Part shown: positions 26,360 to 38,500 of the stretch, piece after piece
Layout: the number at the start of each line of letters is the position of its first letter
Position numbering within the stretch: position 1 is the first letter of the stretch
Assembly (NCBI GenBank): GCA_013339895.1
Contig: JABACO010000007.1
Span: 8,513,635 to 8,577,634, forward strand
Origin: Ephydatia muelleri
Lineage: Eukaryota > Porifera > Demospongiae > Spongillida > Spongillidae
Length of the DNA: 64,000 nucleotides
Direction: 5' to 3'
The notes under the pieces: generated by a model
The model's database searches: none
Seen by the model: the letters and a program-made list of their open reading frames with translations, nothing else
What the model was told of the DNA's origin: nothing
Position numbers and translations under genes: made by a program

Positions 26360-29300
26360 CCTTCCATATTTCATGGCTACCTTTGATGGCCTCCGTACAG
26401 CACAGCTTACGGAAAATTGAGGCGTAGTTGCGGCCAATGGATAACTTTTTGAGGACTGGCTCGTTTTCCGGGTCCCAACTCCCCAGGGCCCCTACTACGA
26501 AGCCATCCACTTCCACTCTTCTGTATCCCTTTTCCTGGAGTACCCGTTTTAGCGGCCTTACTTGTCTTCTTTACACTGTCTCGCCGTCCTGAATGAGTCC
26601 TCCCCCTCAAAGGGTACTGCTACATCTACTATGTAGGCCTCTGACTTATCTTTGTTAAGTATGACCAGATCTGGTTTGAGGGCCATGCCGTCTCCTGGGA
26701 TCGATTGCTCCAAGAGCTTCGCTCCCTTGGATCGGGGGATTGCGTTCGCTAGCCTGTGGAGTATTCTGTTGTGCCTGGACCTGATCAGGCCCACATTGGG
26801 TGGACAATGATTGAGGATATGTGCCAGGGTCTCCTGTTTCTGGTAGCACCTCTGGCAGCTGGTATCCTGGATAGCTTCCCCTCCTCTCTTCCTCACCGTT
26901 CGGGTGGGGAGTAGGTTGAGACGGGCCTTCAAAGCGAATCTGTACTCCGAGAAGGAGGTGTACATCCCGCCTCGGATCCAGTGGTTACTGGACTCGTGGG
27001 CGGAGATGCATGTGACTGCTCTCCCTTGGTCTTTTGCCTCTGACCATCTTGCCAGGTGGTGTTGTTGCATGACTGCTCTCATGGCTCTGCAGATGAGTTG
27101 TTTTTTTGATGGTCCAAACGTCGTCCCCGAGATGGTGATCTGCTTGCTTGCCAGATCCATGGTGGATTGGCAGAGTTGCATCGAGACCCTCACCTTACTC
27201 CACCGGGACTGAATGTCCCCTTGGCGGCCTTCCCCTGGAAGGGGGGGGCTGTTAATGAAGTCTTGTCCCGTGGACGTCCCCTTAGACCGTTTCTTGGCCG
27301 TAGCATCCAGGGTGGCCTGGGCCACCCTGGTTACCAGGGGGTCGTTGCTCAGGGACAGTAGGCGGTAAGCCGACGATATGTTGTAGATGTGCACTTCGTC
27401 CTCTATGTGTGGTAGTCCCAGCCCTCCCATTCGCCACGGTGCGAAGAGAAATGCGTCCATTGTTCTCCTAGGGAGCTTCATGTGGTGCTTGACCGACGCC
27501 TTTACTTTTTTATCAATCGCCCTGGCCCATCCAATGGTAGGAAGCTGGTTCTGGAGACTATACACCAGACGTGGTTTGGCAAATCTGTGGATTGCATCCC
27601 TCTTTTGCCAGTCTGTGAGCTCTGATCTCATGATGACCTCCACGTCTGATGTATACTCCGTCCCCAGCTTCTCCAGGTCCGGGGCGTGGTCTGCCCCCGT
27701 TTTACCCCCAGGTATTTGTAGCGGTCTTCCCAGGTCATCACTGGTATGGCTGTGGGACCTAGGTGGTACTCCTGTTGTGCTACTCTTTGCCTGGATCTTT
27801 GGGACCTGGTGATCGAGAGTGTGGCACATTTTCTTGGTGAGAATGTGAGACCTGCCCACTCACTGGCCTGGTGCACTCTGTCCAGCATTCGCTGCATCAC
27901 TTCTGTGGTGGAGGCGAATGTGCAGAGGTCATCTGCATAAGCCAGGGATTTCACCGCCGAGGTGGCCACCTTGTACCCTGCCCCTGTGACCGACTCAGCT
28001 GCCCTTATCAGTACCTCCATAACTAGGTTGAACAGGATGGGGCTCAAGGGGCATCCCTGCTTGACCCCCCTTTTGATAGTGATGGGGTCTGTCCTGGTTC
28101 TCCCCGTCCGGACGGAGGTGCTGGATTGATGGTAGATGTCCTTCACTATCGCCATGGTGAGACCTTTGATTCCTGCCAGCTCCATGATAGTGAATAGAGT
28201 GTGGTGCGGCACTGAGCCGTACGCATCTTTGAGGTCTAGCCAGGTGAGCACTATTGGCCTCTTTCTTGATCTCGAGTCTTGTAGTACTGACGACATCAGG
28301 TGATTATGTTCTAGACAGCCCTCCATTGGTAGGAAACCTTTTTGTGCTGGAGACATAATCTTTTCATCCACCGCCCAGGCTGTGATCCTTTTGGCTATCA
28401 GGGCTGCATAGATCTTGTAGAGGGTGTTTAACAGAGCAATGGGTCTCCAGTTGTCCAGGGCCAGCGGGTCATCCCCCTTGTGGATGAGGATGGTGGTGGA
28501 TATTTTCCACTCCGGGGGGATTTTCCCGTTGACCCTGCAGGTGTTTAGAATGCTTAGGACAATCTTATGCTCTGCGCCCAGTTTCTTCCACGTGTTGTAT
28601 CCAATATGGTCTGGCCCCGGCGAGGTGTTTCCGTCCACCCCCTGGTACACAGCCTTTAGCTCCTGGAGCGTGATTGGGACTTGTAGTGGGTCTACTCCCT
28701 TGGGGTTTATCCAGAGGGGGGGGAGTTGGGCCGCCGGTCCCTCTCGGTCAGCCGGGGCCACAAGTTTAGCCTGGTAATATCTGTTAACTTCCTCCACCGG
28801 AATGTCACATCTCTTTGGCTGGGGGGATTGTCTCACCTTGTCCATGCACTCTCGCGGGGACCTGTTGTAGAGGCGCTGGAGGTTAGCCATCCTGTTTATC
28901 TTCCTGTTTCTTTCGGGTTGTGTGCCACCTCCCCTCTGGTTTGCTCCTGCTTGCCCCCCTTCGTGGTTCTCTTGACTCTTCCTCTTTCGACCTTGTCTCC
29001 CTGACCAGGCTTGTTGGGTAGTGTCGGGCTTCTCTCGCTCGTATGACCACTTTGACAGGCCTGCTGTCCAGGCATCAATCTTCTGACACCATTGTGCCCA
29101 TTCTGACTGGGATAAGATTCTTTCTGACAGAGGTTTGATGGTTTCAAATAACTTGTGCGGGGCTTGGTCGTCCGCTTTGTTCATGCATACTGGTGTTGCC
29201 CTGGCTACTGGGATGGGCGTGGTGGCCCCCGCCGGTTGGGTGGGGGTCTCTGTGGGCCTGGTGGTACCAGGTGGTACCGCTGCGGGTATGGCAGGTGTGG

Positions 29301-32077
29301 AGATCCCCTCTCTCTGCCGAGTGGTGGTTGTGGCGGTCCCGGACTGCGAGGTCAGTGTAGGGGTGGCTGTGAACGGTGGAGTGGGCCTTGCTGCGGCTCC
29401 CGTCGGTGGGGTGGAGGTTGTACCTGTTGGATGGAGGTTAGTGTCCTTCCCCTTCCCCGGCTCATTAGGTCCCACCCTGGGCCCCCCCCTCTTGTCTGTG
29501 GTGCCCCTTGTGTTGGAATTGTGTGGTGGTGTGGAGTTACTAGGGCCTCCCCTACCCTCCTTTACCCCATCCTTATCTCCCTCACCTTCTCTCTGGGGTC
29601 GACCTTCTTTCCCTGATCCCCCCACCCCCTGTGCGTGGCCCCCCCCATTACTGCCGCTCCCTACCCCTCCCTTGCTTCTCCCCTTTTTCCCCATGGGTCC
29701 TTTTCCTTTCCCGCTTTTCTGTGAGTTCATCCAGGATTTATCTATCGGGGGGTATGTGTGTGGGTTCCCTCCCTTATGGGTGGTTTCCTTCCTTACCCCC
29801 GGTGTTCCCCTCCTGTGTTCTTGTGGGCGTGTCTCTATTCCTGTCTGCACAGGCTGGGGGGTGCATGGGCCCGGGGTGTTAGGGGGGAGTGGGCTATATG
29901 GCCATGCGGTCCCTTGGGGAGTGTTCGCCCTGTGGCCCTGTGTGTGAACTTGTGTGGCTACCCCTCTCCCCATTGGTTCGGCCTGTGGTGTGGTGGGGAG
30001 TCTTGGCCCTGGGGTGTTAGGTGAGAGTGGACTGTAAGGCCAGAGTCTTGGCCCTGGGGTGTTAGGTGAGAGTGGACTATCAGGCCAGAGTCTTGGCCCT
30101 GGGGTGTTAGGTGAGAGTGGACTATCAGGCCAGAGTCTTGGCCCTGGGGTGTTAGGTGAGAGTGGACTATTAGGCCCTGTGACATGCTTACCCTGTACCC
30201 CTGCATGTAGTCCCTCAGTGCGTAGTCGGGTCCCGCTCTATTTGTGTGCTGTGAGTTAGTGGGTGTGGTATCTAACTCCCCTGTGTGCCCAGCCCTTCCC
30301 CCCCTCCTGACCACTGTAGGTGGCGTGAACACTTGCTGTGTTCTCCCTGGACTATATGGCCACCCCATGAGTGGCTCATTCTCCGAGCACTGTTGGGCTG
30401 GGGATACTGGGGCTTCCTGTGATATGGTCTCCCCTGAGTGACTATCGGCGGTGGGGTCAATCCTCCCGATTTGGGTTTGGGTGTCATCCTCAGCCAGGAG
30501 GCTGGAGATCACTTCGAGGATGTCTCTGACTCGGGGCACTGGGGGTATAGGAGTCTTCTCTGGTTGGGAGGGTGGGGACTCCTGTGGTGGGGTTTCCTGT
30601 GACCTTCCTCCCTCTGCCTCTGGTAACTCCTCCTGTGGCTCTCCTCCTGCTGTTTTCAGTAGCTCCTCCTGTAGCCCCCCCCTCTCCTCCTTTAATCTAG
30701 GGGTCGTGTGAGTTGAGATCCCTCCACCCTCTCTTGGGTGTGTGGTAGTTGCCCCTTGACTGTCCTCCAGTGTTTGCAGTCTACCCAGTAACCTCAGGGC
30801 TTTGTTCGCCTTTTGAATTGCCACTGAGGGTCTTATCCCCTTCTGTGGGCTGCCTCGTATGAGGATTAGTTGGCTGATGGGTGGCGATGGGGCTTCCTCC
30901 TCGGGTATCTTCTCCAGGGGGGAGGGGGGTGGGTCCTGTGGTGGTGTGGTGGGTGTGGTCATGGTCTCCCTGCTGTGCCTCGTTGGCGAGTCCCCGGATA
31001 CCTGAGTTGTCGGGTACTGTATCCATTCCTCTGCCTCCAAGGACTCCGTTGCTAGAGGGTTGTTAGACTTTGAGATGGGCTGGGACACCCCCCCGATTTC
31101 TCGGTAGGCGTGGCCTCAATCTCCCGCGGGGGCGGGGTCTCGACCTCTCGTGGGGACGGGGTCTCTGCTGTCGCAACGCTATGTCCGCTACTTTCTCTGA
31201 GATGCGCTGGGCTCTCTGGTTCCTTCCTCCATACCTCGATCATTCTCTTGGGCGGGGGGGCGTGTGCTTCTAAAATTAATTCTCCCAGGGAAGGCGACAC
31301 AGGGCTGTGCGTAGGCGACCTTGACAAGCGCGCTGCTGCTTCCACTGAGGGCGGGGGGGAGTCCGAGTCCGCCGATGAGCCGGAAGTGGGCGACAATTGG
31401 GATCCTGTGGGCAAGGCGTCGCCTAACAGTACCATTTCCGGGTGCGCCTGGAGAAATCTCTTTTTGAAATTCCCACATTGTTTGGCCGTCCTCGTACCCA
31501 CTTCCCGCGCTAGTTGAATATTCGAATTGATGCCCCATCTTTCTGCTGCTTCCGCGAAACGGGCTATCTCCTCTTCTGACCATCGATTGCTCTTTGACTT
31601 ACTCTGGCTCGTAGCTTCCTCTGACGCGAGGCGGGCGGACACTTCCGCCTGGTGATGGGCGCGCTCGTGGTTCCTTAGGCCTCGTTTTGACGGGAGCGAT
31701 CGCTCGCAGTAGTTGCAGCGGAATGCGGTGGCGTTTGCCACTTCCGCGTGGACCGGGTTGGCTACGCCAGTAGCGTTTACCTCGTGGCTAGGTAGCTCTT
31801 CATTTTCCTCCTCCGTCCCTTCTTCTTCGTCCGCCATTAGGGCGTCTCCTGGGTGAGCGCTCTTGAAGTGGTTCGCCACGTGTTGTTTCGTGGGGAAGGA
31901 GTGATTACATGTTGAGCATAGCCACCGATAGGATTTGAGATGGTGCGTGTCGCGCATGTGTCTCTCCCGTTGTTTGCTCCTCCAGAAACTTGAGTAACAG
32001 CGCGGGCAATCCAACAGCCCCACTTCTGGGTAGAACCTTGTCCATTGTTCCGATTCTTCTTGAGATGATTGCGCCAT
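26360..32077 (-). pseudogene. E7 ORF, zinc fingers, Myb, RT and endonuclease, frameshifted
   Basis: Segments 32077-31052, 31088-29958, 29973-27628, 27859-26558 and a tail to about 26360 make up the expected protein of about 1,900 aa. The start is MAQSSQEESEQW, aligned with E1. The fingers include LDCPRCYSSFWRSKQRERH and FRCNYCERSLPSKRGLRNH, followed by a Myb-like block (RWSEEEIARFAEAAERWG, TRTAKQCGNFKKRFL). RT shows TTILIHKGDDPLALDNWRP, LTWLDLKDAYGSVPH, GVKQGCPLSPILFN and YADD (27928-27939). The knuckle is CQRCYQKQETLAHILNHC and the endonuclease KPDLVILNKDKSEAYIVDV. Frameshifts near 31070, 29965, 27690 and 26560 break it. Confidence 0.88.
30000..30175 (-). repeat. 45-bp tandem repeat in E7 linker
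   Basis: Four near-identical 45-bp units on the minus strand encode SGLIVHSHLTPQGQD repeated four times, the first slightly different. The repeat keeps the frame and is not present in E1 or E2, so it is a recent expansion. Confidence 0.9.
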
Positions 32078-32166
32078 TGATTCCTTCTCGGACCTACAGA
32101 GCGTTCGGTCGGGCAATATTTATTTAGGGGGGTGGACACCGACACCAGGGTCCCCAAGGAAAAAAA

Positions 32167-32194
32167 CACCCTTTGCCTGTACAACAAATGGGTG
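32167..32194 (-). promoter_or_regulatory. Family B 5' UTR stem-loop (E7)
   Basis: CACCC(A)TTTG pairs with CAAAGGGTG around a loop containing TGTACA. The same 9-bp stem is at 56339-56365 (E2) and 63886-63913 (E1), with pair changes that keep the helix. It sits in a conserved 125-bp block upstream of the ORF that also contains CCACCCCCCTAAATAAAT. Confidence 0.7.
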
Positions 32195-32482
32195 AAAAAA
32201 CCTTGCCACAACGACTCTGCACTCTTACGAGGCTTGGCTATGTGATCTGAATGTCAAAAATATTCACTCACGTGACCGCGACGTAGCCGCTTGCAACACT
32301 GCAATTCCGGTAAAAGGGAGCCTCCGCCACGCACAGAGTAGTCGGGCGTAGCTTCCGCTAGCAGTCGGTGAGTCGTCGTTCAATCGGGCTTAGCTCCGCA
32401 GTAGACAATCAGTAGTTAAATTTTCATGATGGGATTGCACAATGTACAATACATCGCACAACACCAACAGGGCCGTCTTTGA

Positions 32483-32496
32483 CCCCATCGCTGGGG
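32483..32496 (-). promoter_or_regulatory. E6 3' UTR GNRA stem-loop
   Basis: CCCC-AGCGAT-GGGG (GCGA tetraloop closed by A-T) within the conserved block GGGGCTCCCCAGCGATGGGG that ends near GGCCCTG. The E5 counterpart has GCAA and the E3 counterpart CCCT-GCGA-GGGG. Family B carries the matching ACCCAGCGATGGGT hairpin. Confidence 0.75.
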
Positions 32497-32724
32497 AGCC
32501 CCTCAACTTTATGTTGGGAGCAAAGTGGGTACATGTACACAAAATAATAATCTAACTACCTAAACAATAATCTAACTACCTAGTCAAAGAAAGATGACAC
32601 GCAACTTGTCAGTTTGGTGGCAAGGTGGTAGGTTCGTTCAGGGTGAACAGTTCATTGTGATGTCGGAGAGGGGTAGCAAAGACCTCCTGGCAGGACGGTC
32701 ATTCAGGGTTAGGTGATGCTTGGG

Positions 32725-32742
32725 GGGGGGGGGGGGGGGGCA
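32725..32742 (+). repeat. Poly-G run in E6 3' UTR
   Basis: About 17 consecutive G on the plus strand (poly-C in the element RNA). A comparable G-run is at 38509-38526 in E5 at a similar distance from the 3' end, so it may be a feature of the family A 3' UTR rather than noise. Confidence 0.85.
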
Positions 32743-33081
32743 TGTGTATAGGGGTAACAACGCTCAAAGTGTGTTCGTATCGTAGGTAATATGGATTGCA
32801 GTGACCTCCTTGCAGGATGATCACATGGGGGAGTGGTGATTGTGTGTGGAGGTGTGTATGATCAGATAGAGAGGGATGGTAGGCGTGTGAGAGGCATGTA
32901 TGTGTATGTGTGACAGAAGAGTGGTGGAGAGATGTATGTAGGAGGTGTGCATGTGTGTATGGGAGGGGTGCAGGGCATTGCGTAATGTTTGCAGGGGGTC
33001 GGGAGGGGAGGATAGCAATTGTCTGTGCTCTGATGCTGTTCAGGTAGGAGCCGCTGGGTCCCTAAATGTAGAGTGTCTCTG

Positions 33082-36000
33082 CTAGTGGGTAGTGGGTTGG
33101 CCGTCGGGTACCACAGATTGTGTGGTAGTATTGTGTTGGACCTCAGGTGCCACCGATGGTGCAGATGGCCTGTTGTGGCTTCTGCAGATAGCCTGGTACC
33201 AGATATTCTGCGAACCCGCGATGGCTGACACGACACAAAGTCGTCTCATCAGACCGGCATATCGATGGCCAATGTGCAAGGACGATAGTACGCGGTCGTT
33301 CCCTGGATACCAGCTACCAAGGCTTCCGACAATGAACGGCAAGATGGTGACTTTGGAGTATTGCTGGAGCAGTGCTAGCCTCAGGGGTTTGTACTTAGCC
33401 ACCTTGGCATTTGCCGCATCCTCCAGGGCGGAAGGGGATCCCTCGAACGGGCAGGAGACCTCCACTATCGTCACTGTGGAGTCATCAGGGGAGATGATGG
33501 TGAGGTCGGGGCGGTTATTGCCTGTTGTGCCGGGCAGGGGCTGTTCCTTCATCTTTCTCCCCATGTGCTCCGGGACTGCCCTCACGATTCGTTCCAGAAT
33601 CGCATTGTGCCGCTCCCTCACCATCCCCAGGTTGTGATGGCAATGATTGATGATGTGGGCCAGGGTTTCCGGGACCCTTCCACAGATACGGCACTGGGTG
33701 CTGGGGACCACCTTTCGACAGCGTGCCTGAACAGTACGCACTGGGAGCAGATTTACTCTCGCCCTGTGTATAAAGCGGTATTGTGGAAACGAGAGAAACG
33801 CTCCGGTGTACGTAAAGAACGTTGAGTCAGGATGGAGGGAGATGGAGTCAAAGGCCCTTCCTTGGTCTGTGTTTTCCTTCAGGTCTCGTAGGTGACGTTC
33901 GCGGAAGGCTTCCCTGAGTTCCTGGAATGCTAACTTTCTCTTCTGCCAGGTCAGCTTGTTGTTGCGGTGCGTATGAAGGATGGCAGAGTCTCGGGTCAGC
34001 TCGACGGTCGCCCCTCCGATAGTCAGACTGGCTCGTGCTGCAGACCACAAGCTCTGGAGGTCCCCTGCTCGCCCCTCTCCAGGTGCCGCAGTACCGTTGA
34101 GGAATTCCGCCAGGTCCTCTTGCTTGGATGGGTCTAGACGGGGGGCACGCTTGGCCACTGTCTCGGATAGTTGGTGCAGGGCCACATCCCTAATGTATGG
34201 GTCCCTTGTATCGGCCAAGAACTTAAATGTTTGGGCAGCGCGTGCTACGTGGGACTCCACCCCAACACTGGGTACCCCCATACCTCCCAGGACCTGCGAC
34301 AGGTGAATGTATTTGGTGCAGGTCCTAGCAGGTAGGTGCAGACCACGCTTGATGATGGTACGGAGGGAGGTGTCCAGCTTTCTACACCATACTGTACCGG
34401 GAAATATATCTTTGATGGCAAAGCAGAGTCGCGGAAAGAGAAAACGACGAAATGCGTCTAACTTCTGCCATTCTGCCAGCAGAGAGGAGAAGACAGTGTT
34501 AGTATCCCGGAGTAAGGAGTCACAGAGGTCATTTAGGATGTTGGCTGGAGTCCTGTAGGCACCCGTGGGACACCCGAGGTACTTATATCTGTCAGACCAC
34601 GTTAGGGCCGGGATGTCTTCAGTGCCCAGATGGGGGGTGTACAGGTGGTCCACGTAGATGTTAGAGGACTGGTTGACGAGACACAAGGAGCCACACTTCC
34701 TTGTGTTAAACACAAAACCCGCCTACGTGGCAAACTCCTCACACTGGTTCAGGAGACCCTGGAGTTCTGGCTTGCTGGGTGCCACCAAACACACATCATC
34801 TGCATATGCCAGATTGTTTATCTTCTGTCCAGCCATCACATATCCTGCTGTACTGGTTGATAGGTATTTTAGGAGCCCCTCCAGGACGATGTTGAATAGT
34901 ATAGGGCTGAGGGGACATCCTTGCTTCACCCCACGATTCTGGGGGATAGGGGGCGTGTAAGTTTCCCTGCCTGTGCGCACCGACATGGTGGAATGGGAGT
35001 AAATGTCTTTAACAATTCTCAGGACAGAGCCCGATAGTCCAAGGCGGTCCATCAGGGAGATCATCAGGCTATGGGAGACAGATGGAAATGCCTCCTGAAG
35101 ATCTAGCCACGTCAGCAACAAGTTTTTCCTGCTCCGTCTGGAGTCCGTCAACATCGATCTCAGGAGGAAGTTGTGTTCGGCACAACCATCAAATGCCAGG
35201 AAACCCTTCTGAGAAGTGGAGAACGCTGAGCACCCTTAGCCCAGGAGGCTATACGCTTGGCTATCATGGCTGAGTACAGCTTATAAATAGTCAGTTGAAG
35301 GCTGATGGGCCTCCAGTTCCTGATGGAAGTGACATCTCCTCCCTTGTGGATAAGGGTCACAGTCGAATGTTTCCAGGGGCGGGGGACCCTTGTGTTGATC
35401 CTGCAGATGTTATAGATGGCAGCAAGGATCAACCCCTGGGGGTCCACCCATCTCCAGCTGGCATAGGTAAAATAGACCCTGGGCCCGTTCGCTTGGTCCT
35501 CCTGAGTTGGGTTAGCACCTCCTCTGGGGTGAACGGATGCTGGAGGACATCACCCTCATCAACGGTTCCGGCCACCCCAGTTTCACCCGGGTGTTTGTCT
35601 GGGACTCTGTGTAGGCGGTGGTGAAGTGGTTAACAAGCTTCGGCTCCCCGATGGTACAATAAACTGGGGGGGTGTTATCCAGTAGTCGCCGCATACATGC
35701 CCCAGGGTTGGCGCGATACAGCTTCTGCAGCTGTCTCGATTTGGCAGCCTGACGAGCTCGGCCTGAAGCACGGTGGTTGGGTGCATTCGAGTCCTGTGGC
35801 TCGGCAGGCTGTGGCAGTTCTGGAGAGAGTGGGGGGGATGGTGGTGGGGACTGTAGCTGTGGCTGGCTCCCTGCTTGTCGTCTTCTCCGGCGACGTGCCC
35901 ATTGTGAGGTTGGATGGCGAGGGTGACAGCGTTGTGCGATCACCACTTCCTTGATGGCTAGGGACCAACGCTCCAGGACACCTTCAAACGCCACCCACTC

Positions 36001-37665
36001 AAAATCTCCCAGTATCCGGCCCACAAATGGGAGGAGCTCCTGGTGGAATGGCTGGCGGAGGGTCTGGTCCATGTTCTCTGGGTCGATGGCAATCCTATCC
36101 AGAGTGCCAGGGACCCTAACTGGAGGTGGGGGCAGTCCGGATGAGGGTGGCGGTGCTGTTGTCAGTGGGGCAGGCTCTGCTGTGGCCTGTGGTGCCATTG
36201 GGATGAATGGCGGGACGTGTAGCAGGGACTGGAAGATGGAGGAGGGTGGTGGCCCTGGAGCCTCCTCTGGAGAGGGAGCCAACATTGCCAGCAGTTGTTC
36301 CACCTCCCCCTCTGGACTACAGTGCCTCCTTGCGGTGACCGTAGCCAGAGGTGGGGTGGATGCTGTGACGGATGGGATGGCAGTTTGCTGTGGTGACTGG
36401 ACCTGGTGGGCCAGGCCCACCCCCGGGCTACAGTGCTGCCTTTCGGAGACTGTAGCCGGGGGCAAGGCAGATGGAGGAGTGGCCATTCCAGCAAGGAGAG
36501 ACGGGGACAGTGTCCCCCCTCCAAGGTCCCAGGGTTGGATGTTGTTCAGCCCAAGGATGGCCAGTGTCTCCTCCACAAACTGGGGTGGCAGTACTCCTTC
36601 CTCCTGGGTAAGAGTTGTTGGTAGCGAGGCAGATGGAGGAGTGGCTATTCCAGCAGTTGGTCTGTCCTGCCCTAGCGTTCCTTGCCAGGGGTTGCTGTTG
36701 CCCCCTCCTGGCGTCCCCTGCGGGGGGCTGTAGGAAGGTGTTGGCTGCTGGGGAGCGGTCTTGAGTGCTGGCAGGGCTCCTTGTAGAGGAACGGCGGGAT
36801 CTGGGGGCATTGGAAGCAGGTTGGGCCGGATGGTAGTTCTCCTGTAGCCATGTTGGGTTAGCCTTGAAGAACCTGCTCTTGTAGGTGGCAATCTGGTACT
36901 TGTCCCTTGTGCCCACAGCCTCAGCCAGTTTGGTGTTGTCACTTGGGCCTAGCCTCTTCAGTGCCTCTTTGAATCTACTGATCTCCCCTTCTCCCCACTT
37001 GGCTCGTGCTGTTGTTGCCCCTCGCTGCGTCTCCTTCTCAGCCGCCTCCATCGCGCGTTGTTTACTAGCTTCCGACATGTGCTGTTCGTGGATGTGCATG
37101 GAGCACGAGCGGTCTGATGGGAATGTCCGCCGACAGAAGGGGCATTCCTTCTCCCTTGATCCGTCAATGTCCATGGGTGGGACTGTCGCTCCGTGGGTCT
37201 TGGTGAAGTGGATGGATGTGCTTCGCCGGTTTGCGTTGACGTAGTTGCACAGGGCGCACTTAAACGTGATGTTGAATGTCAAGTGTCCGTGCGATGTCTC
37301 CCTACGTGGCGTACAAGTGAGTGGTGTGTTGTATATATTAACTTGCAAACGGGGCACTGGAAGCGAGTCTGGGAGGGGTGGATAGCCACGAAGTCCAACG
37401 TCCGTGAACGGGGGTTACTAGTGAGGGTGGCAGTCTCCTCTGCAGGATCGGACCGGCCTCTGTCGGGCTCAAGTGGTTGCGGGGGTGTGGCCGCCTCTTC
37501 GGCCAGGGCTTCGCCATTCCTCGCAGGTGCGTTCTCTTCGGCGGGGGCTCCGTCCGACAGCCTGTCCTCCGTCCCACTGTTGTCGTCGTAGGTGCCCGCT
37601 GGATGAAGCTCTCGATCCATACCTTCTCTTCCCCTTGAGATCTCTTCATCCAGCGGGTCCATCAT
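33082..37665 (-). pseudogene. E6 ORF (family A), frameshifted
   Basis: Segments 37665-37279, 37357-36428, 36942-35512, 35447-35160, 35154-34723 and 34713-33082 make the expected single protein. The N-terminus is MMDPLDEEISRGREGMDREL. Fingers include FQCPVCKLIYTTHHSLVRH and CPFCRRTFPSDRSCSMHIH; the Myb-like block has KWGEGEISRFKEALKRLG. RT shows VTLIHKGGDVTSIRNWRP, LTWLDLQEAFPSVSH, GVKQGCPLSPILFN and YADD (34795-34806). The knuckle is CRICGRVPETLAHIINHC; the endonuclease has NRPDLTIISPDDSTVTIVEV followed by SCPFEG and a later Lys. The frame changes near 37300, 36500-36900, 35500, 35220 and 34720 show it is dead. Confidence 0.88.
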
Positions 37666-37793
37666 CGGAACGTGGGTTCAATGGGCTTCCGCCCTCGGGA
37701 CCTCCGGGCCAAGATCAAGCAGAGTTTACGCCCACCCTCCCGTAATTATAAACCTAAGGCGTGGCCTAACCTAACGTTTACCTAGCCTACCCG

Positions 37794-38243
37794 TTTGTAA
37801 GAACGTCGAGTGCAGCAGAGCTGCACGCTCCAATAGAATCAACCTCTCGCTGGCTGGCTGGCTGGCTGGCTGCACATCGTACGTATACATGCATTGTTCA
37901 CGGCGAGTATATAGTATATAGTAGTATGTATGTGCCACTCTTGCAAGCCTTCTCCACGTCGTCATGGCCACAAATCGAATCACATTTAATGGGTTCCTGA
38001 GGATATCTTGCTATCCTTCGTCCCAAACAGTGGGGCCTAAGGAACGAGGGACGAACAAACAACAACAATTAAGGTTTTGGGCGGTTACTTCACTTTCCAG
38101 TCAAGCTGTCTGTCTGATCGAAACAACGGCGAGGGGAAAGAGCTCTTCTCAACAGGCAACAAGGGAAACGGGGATGGATCTGAATGGAACAAGAAAGTGA
38201 ATCTCAACGGTCTGATATTGATGATGATTGTGTATCCCCGAAG
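37794..38243 (-). repeat. U2 gene downstream flank, copy 1
   Basis: Nearly identical to 57562-58051 apart from small indels and a shorter CTGG repeat (about 5 units at 37850-37872 against about 19). The short frame here (MATNRITFNGFL on plus) is an accident of the flank, not a gene. The left edge, CGTTCTTACAAACG on the minus strand, joins E6. Confidence 0.88.
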
Positions 38244-38390
38244 GGATGGGCCGCACCCAGAGGTAGTGCAATACTGGGGCAACCCGTGGGACGGGCGAAG
38301 CAAGCTTCACTCCGAGTCCCGAGTTTCAAAAATTGATGTAATATTGTGGGAACATTGTTCCCATACGAGATATTACACTCGTAAGAACAG
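38244..38390 (-). ncRNA. U2 snRNA gene, 3' part (copy 1)
   Basis: Reading on the minus strand from 38390: CTGTTCTTA, stem-loop IIa (TACGAG-TGTAATAT-CTCGTA), IIb (GGGAACAATGTTCCC), the Sm site AATTTTTGA, stem III (GAAGCTTGCTTC) and stem-loop IV (CCCAGTATTGCACTACC then TCTGGG). These are the landmarks of U2 from about nucleotide 40 (human numbering) to the 3' end. The first ~39 nucleotides, with the branch-site-binding region, are absent because retroelement E5 abuts 38391. This piece cannot make a functional U2. Confidence 0.93.
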
Positions 38391-38446
38391 TTAAATTTTC
38401 ATTATTGTGTTTGGCATATATACAACATACATACCAACGCACAAGA

Positions 38447-38500
38447 GGGCCATCTTTGACCCCATTGCTGGGGAGCCCCTCGACTTTGTTGTCGGAAGTC
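38447..38500 (-). promoter_or_regulatory. E5 3' UTR conserved block with GNRA hairpin
   Basis: The block GTCGAGGGGCTCCCC-AGCAA-TGGGG (hairpin at 38460-38473, loop GCAA) ends in GGCCCT about 60 nt before the 3' end. The same block is at 32475-32505 and 46380-46425. It is a candidate RNA handle for target-primed reverse transcription. Confidence 0.75.

Larger units (their letters stand above)
26098..32415 (-). mobile_element. E7: full-length family B U2-type non-LTR element
   Basis: It is 6,318 bp, from CTACTGATT at its 5' end (32415) to a 3' end in CATAA at 26098, where the U2-derived start of E8 follows at once. The order is: 5' UTR with a conserved stem-loop (32167-32194), three C2H2 fingers, Myb-like domain, long Pro/Ser/Thr-rich linker, RT, zinc knuckle, endonuclease and a structured 3' UTR. 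Four frameshifts inactivate the single expected ORF. E6 ends directly against its 5' end. Confidence 0.88.
32416..37793 (-). mobile_element. E6: family A non-LTR element in U2 3' flank
   Basis: It is 5,378 bp. The 5' edge (37793) is inside the normal family A 5' UTR, about 80 bp short, and abuts the downstream flank of the U2 copy at 38244-38390. The 3' end (AAAATTTAA at 32416) meets the family B start CTACTGATT of E7. It contains the family A ORF in six or more frames and a 3' UTR with the GNRA stem-loop. Either a 5'-truncated insertion or a later deletion made the 5' junction; the flank and E6 share CG at the join. Confidence 0.85.

Noticed and set aside
29135..29947. Plus-strand frame of 270 codons opposite E7, and similar ones at 35951-36733 and 42607-43167
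   Set aside because: GC-rich linker sequence lacks stop codons on the opposite strand. The minus strand carries the recognisable retroelement motifs.
37964..38394. Short frames starting MATNRITFNGFL and MGGYFTFQSSCL, present in both U2 flanks
   Set aside because: They lie in the U2 downstream flank and in U2 itself on the opposite strand. Their conservation is explained by duplication of the U2 unit.
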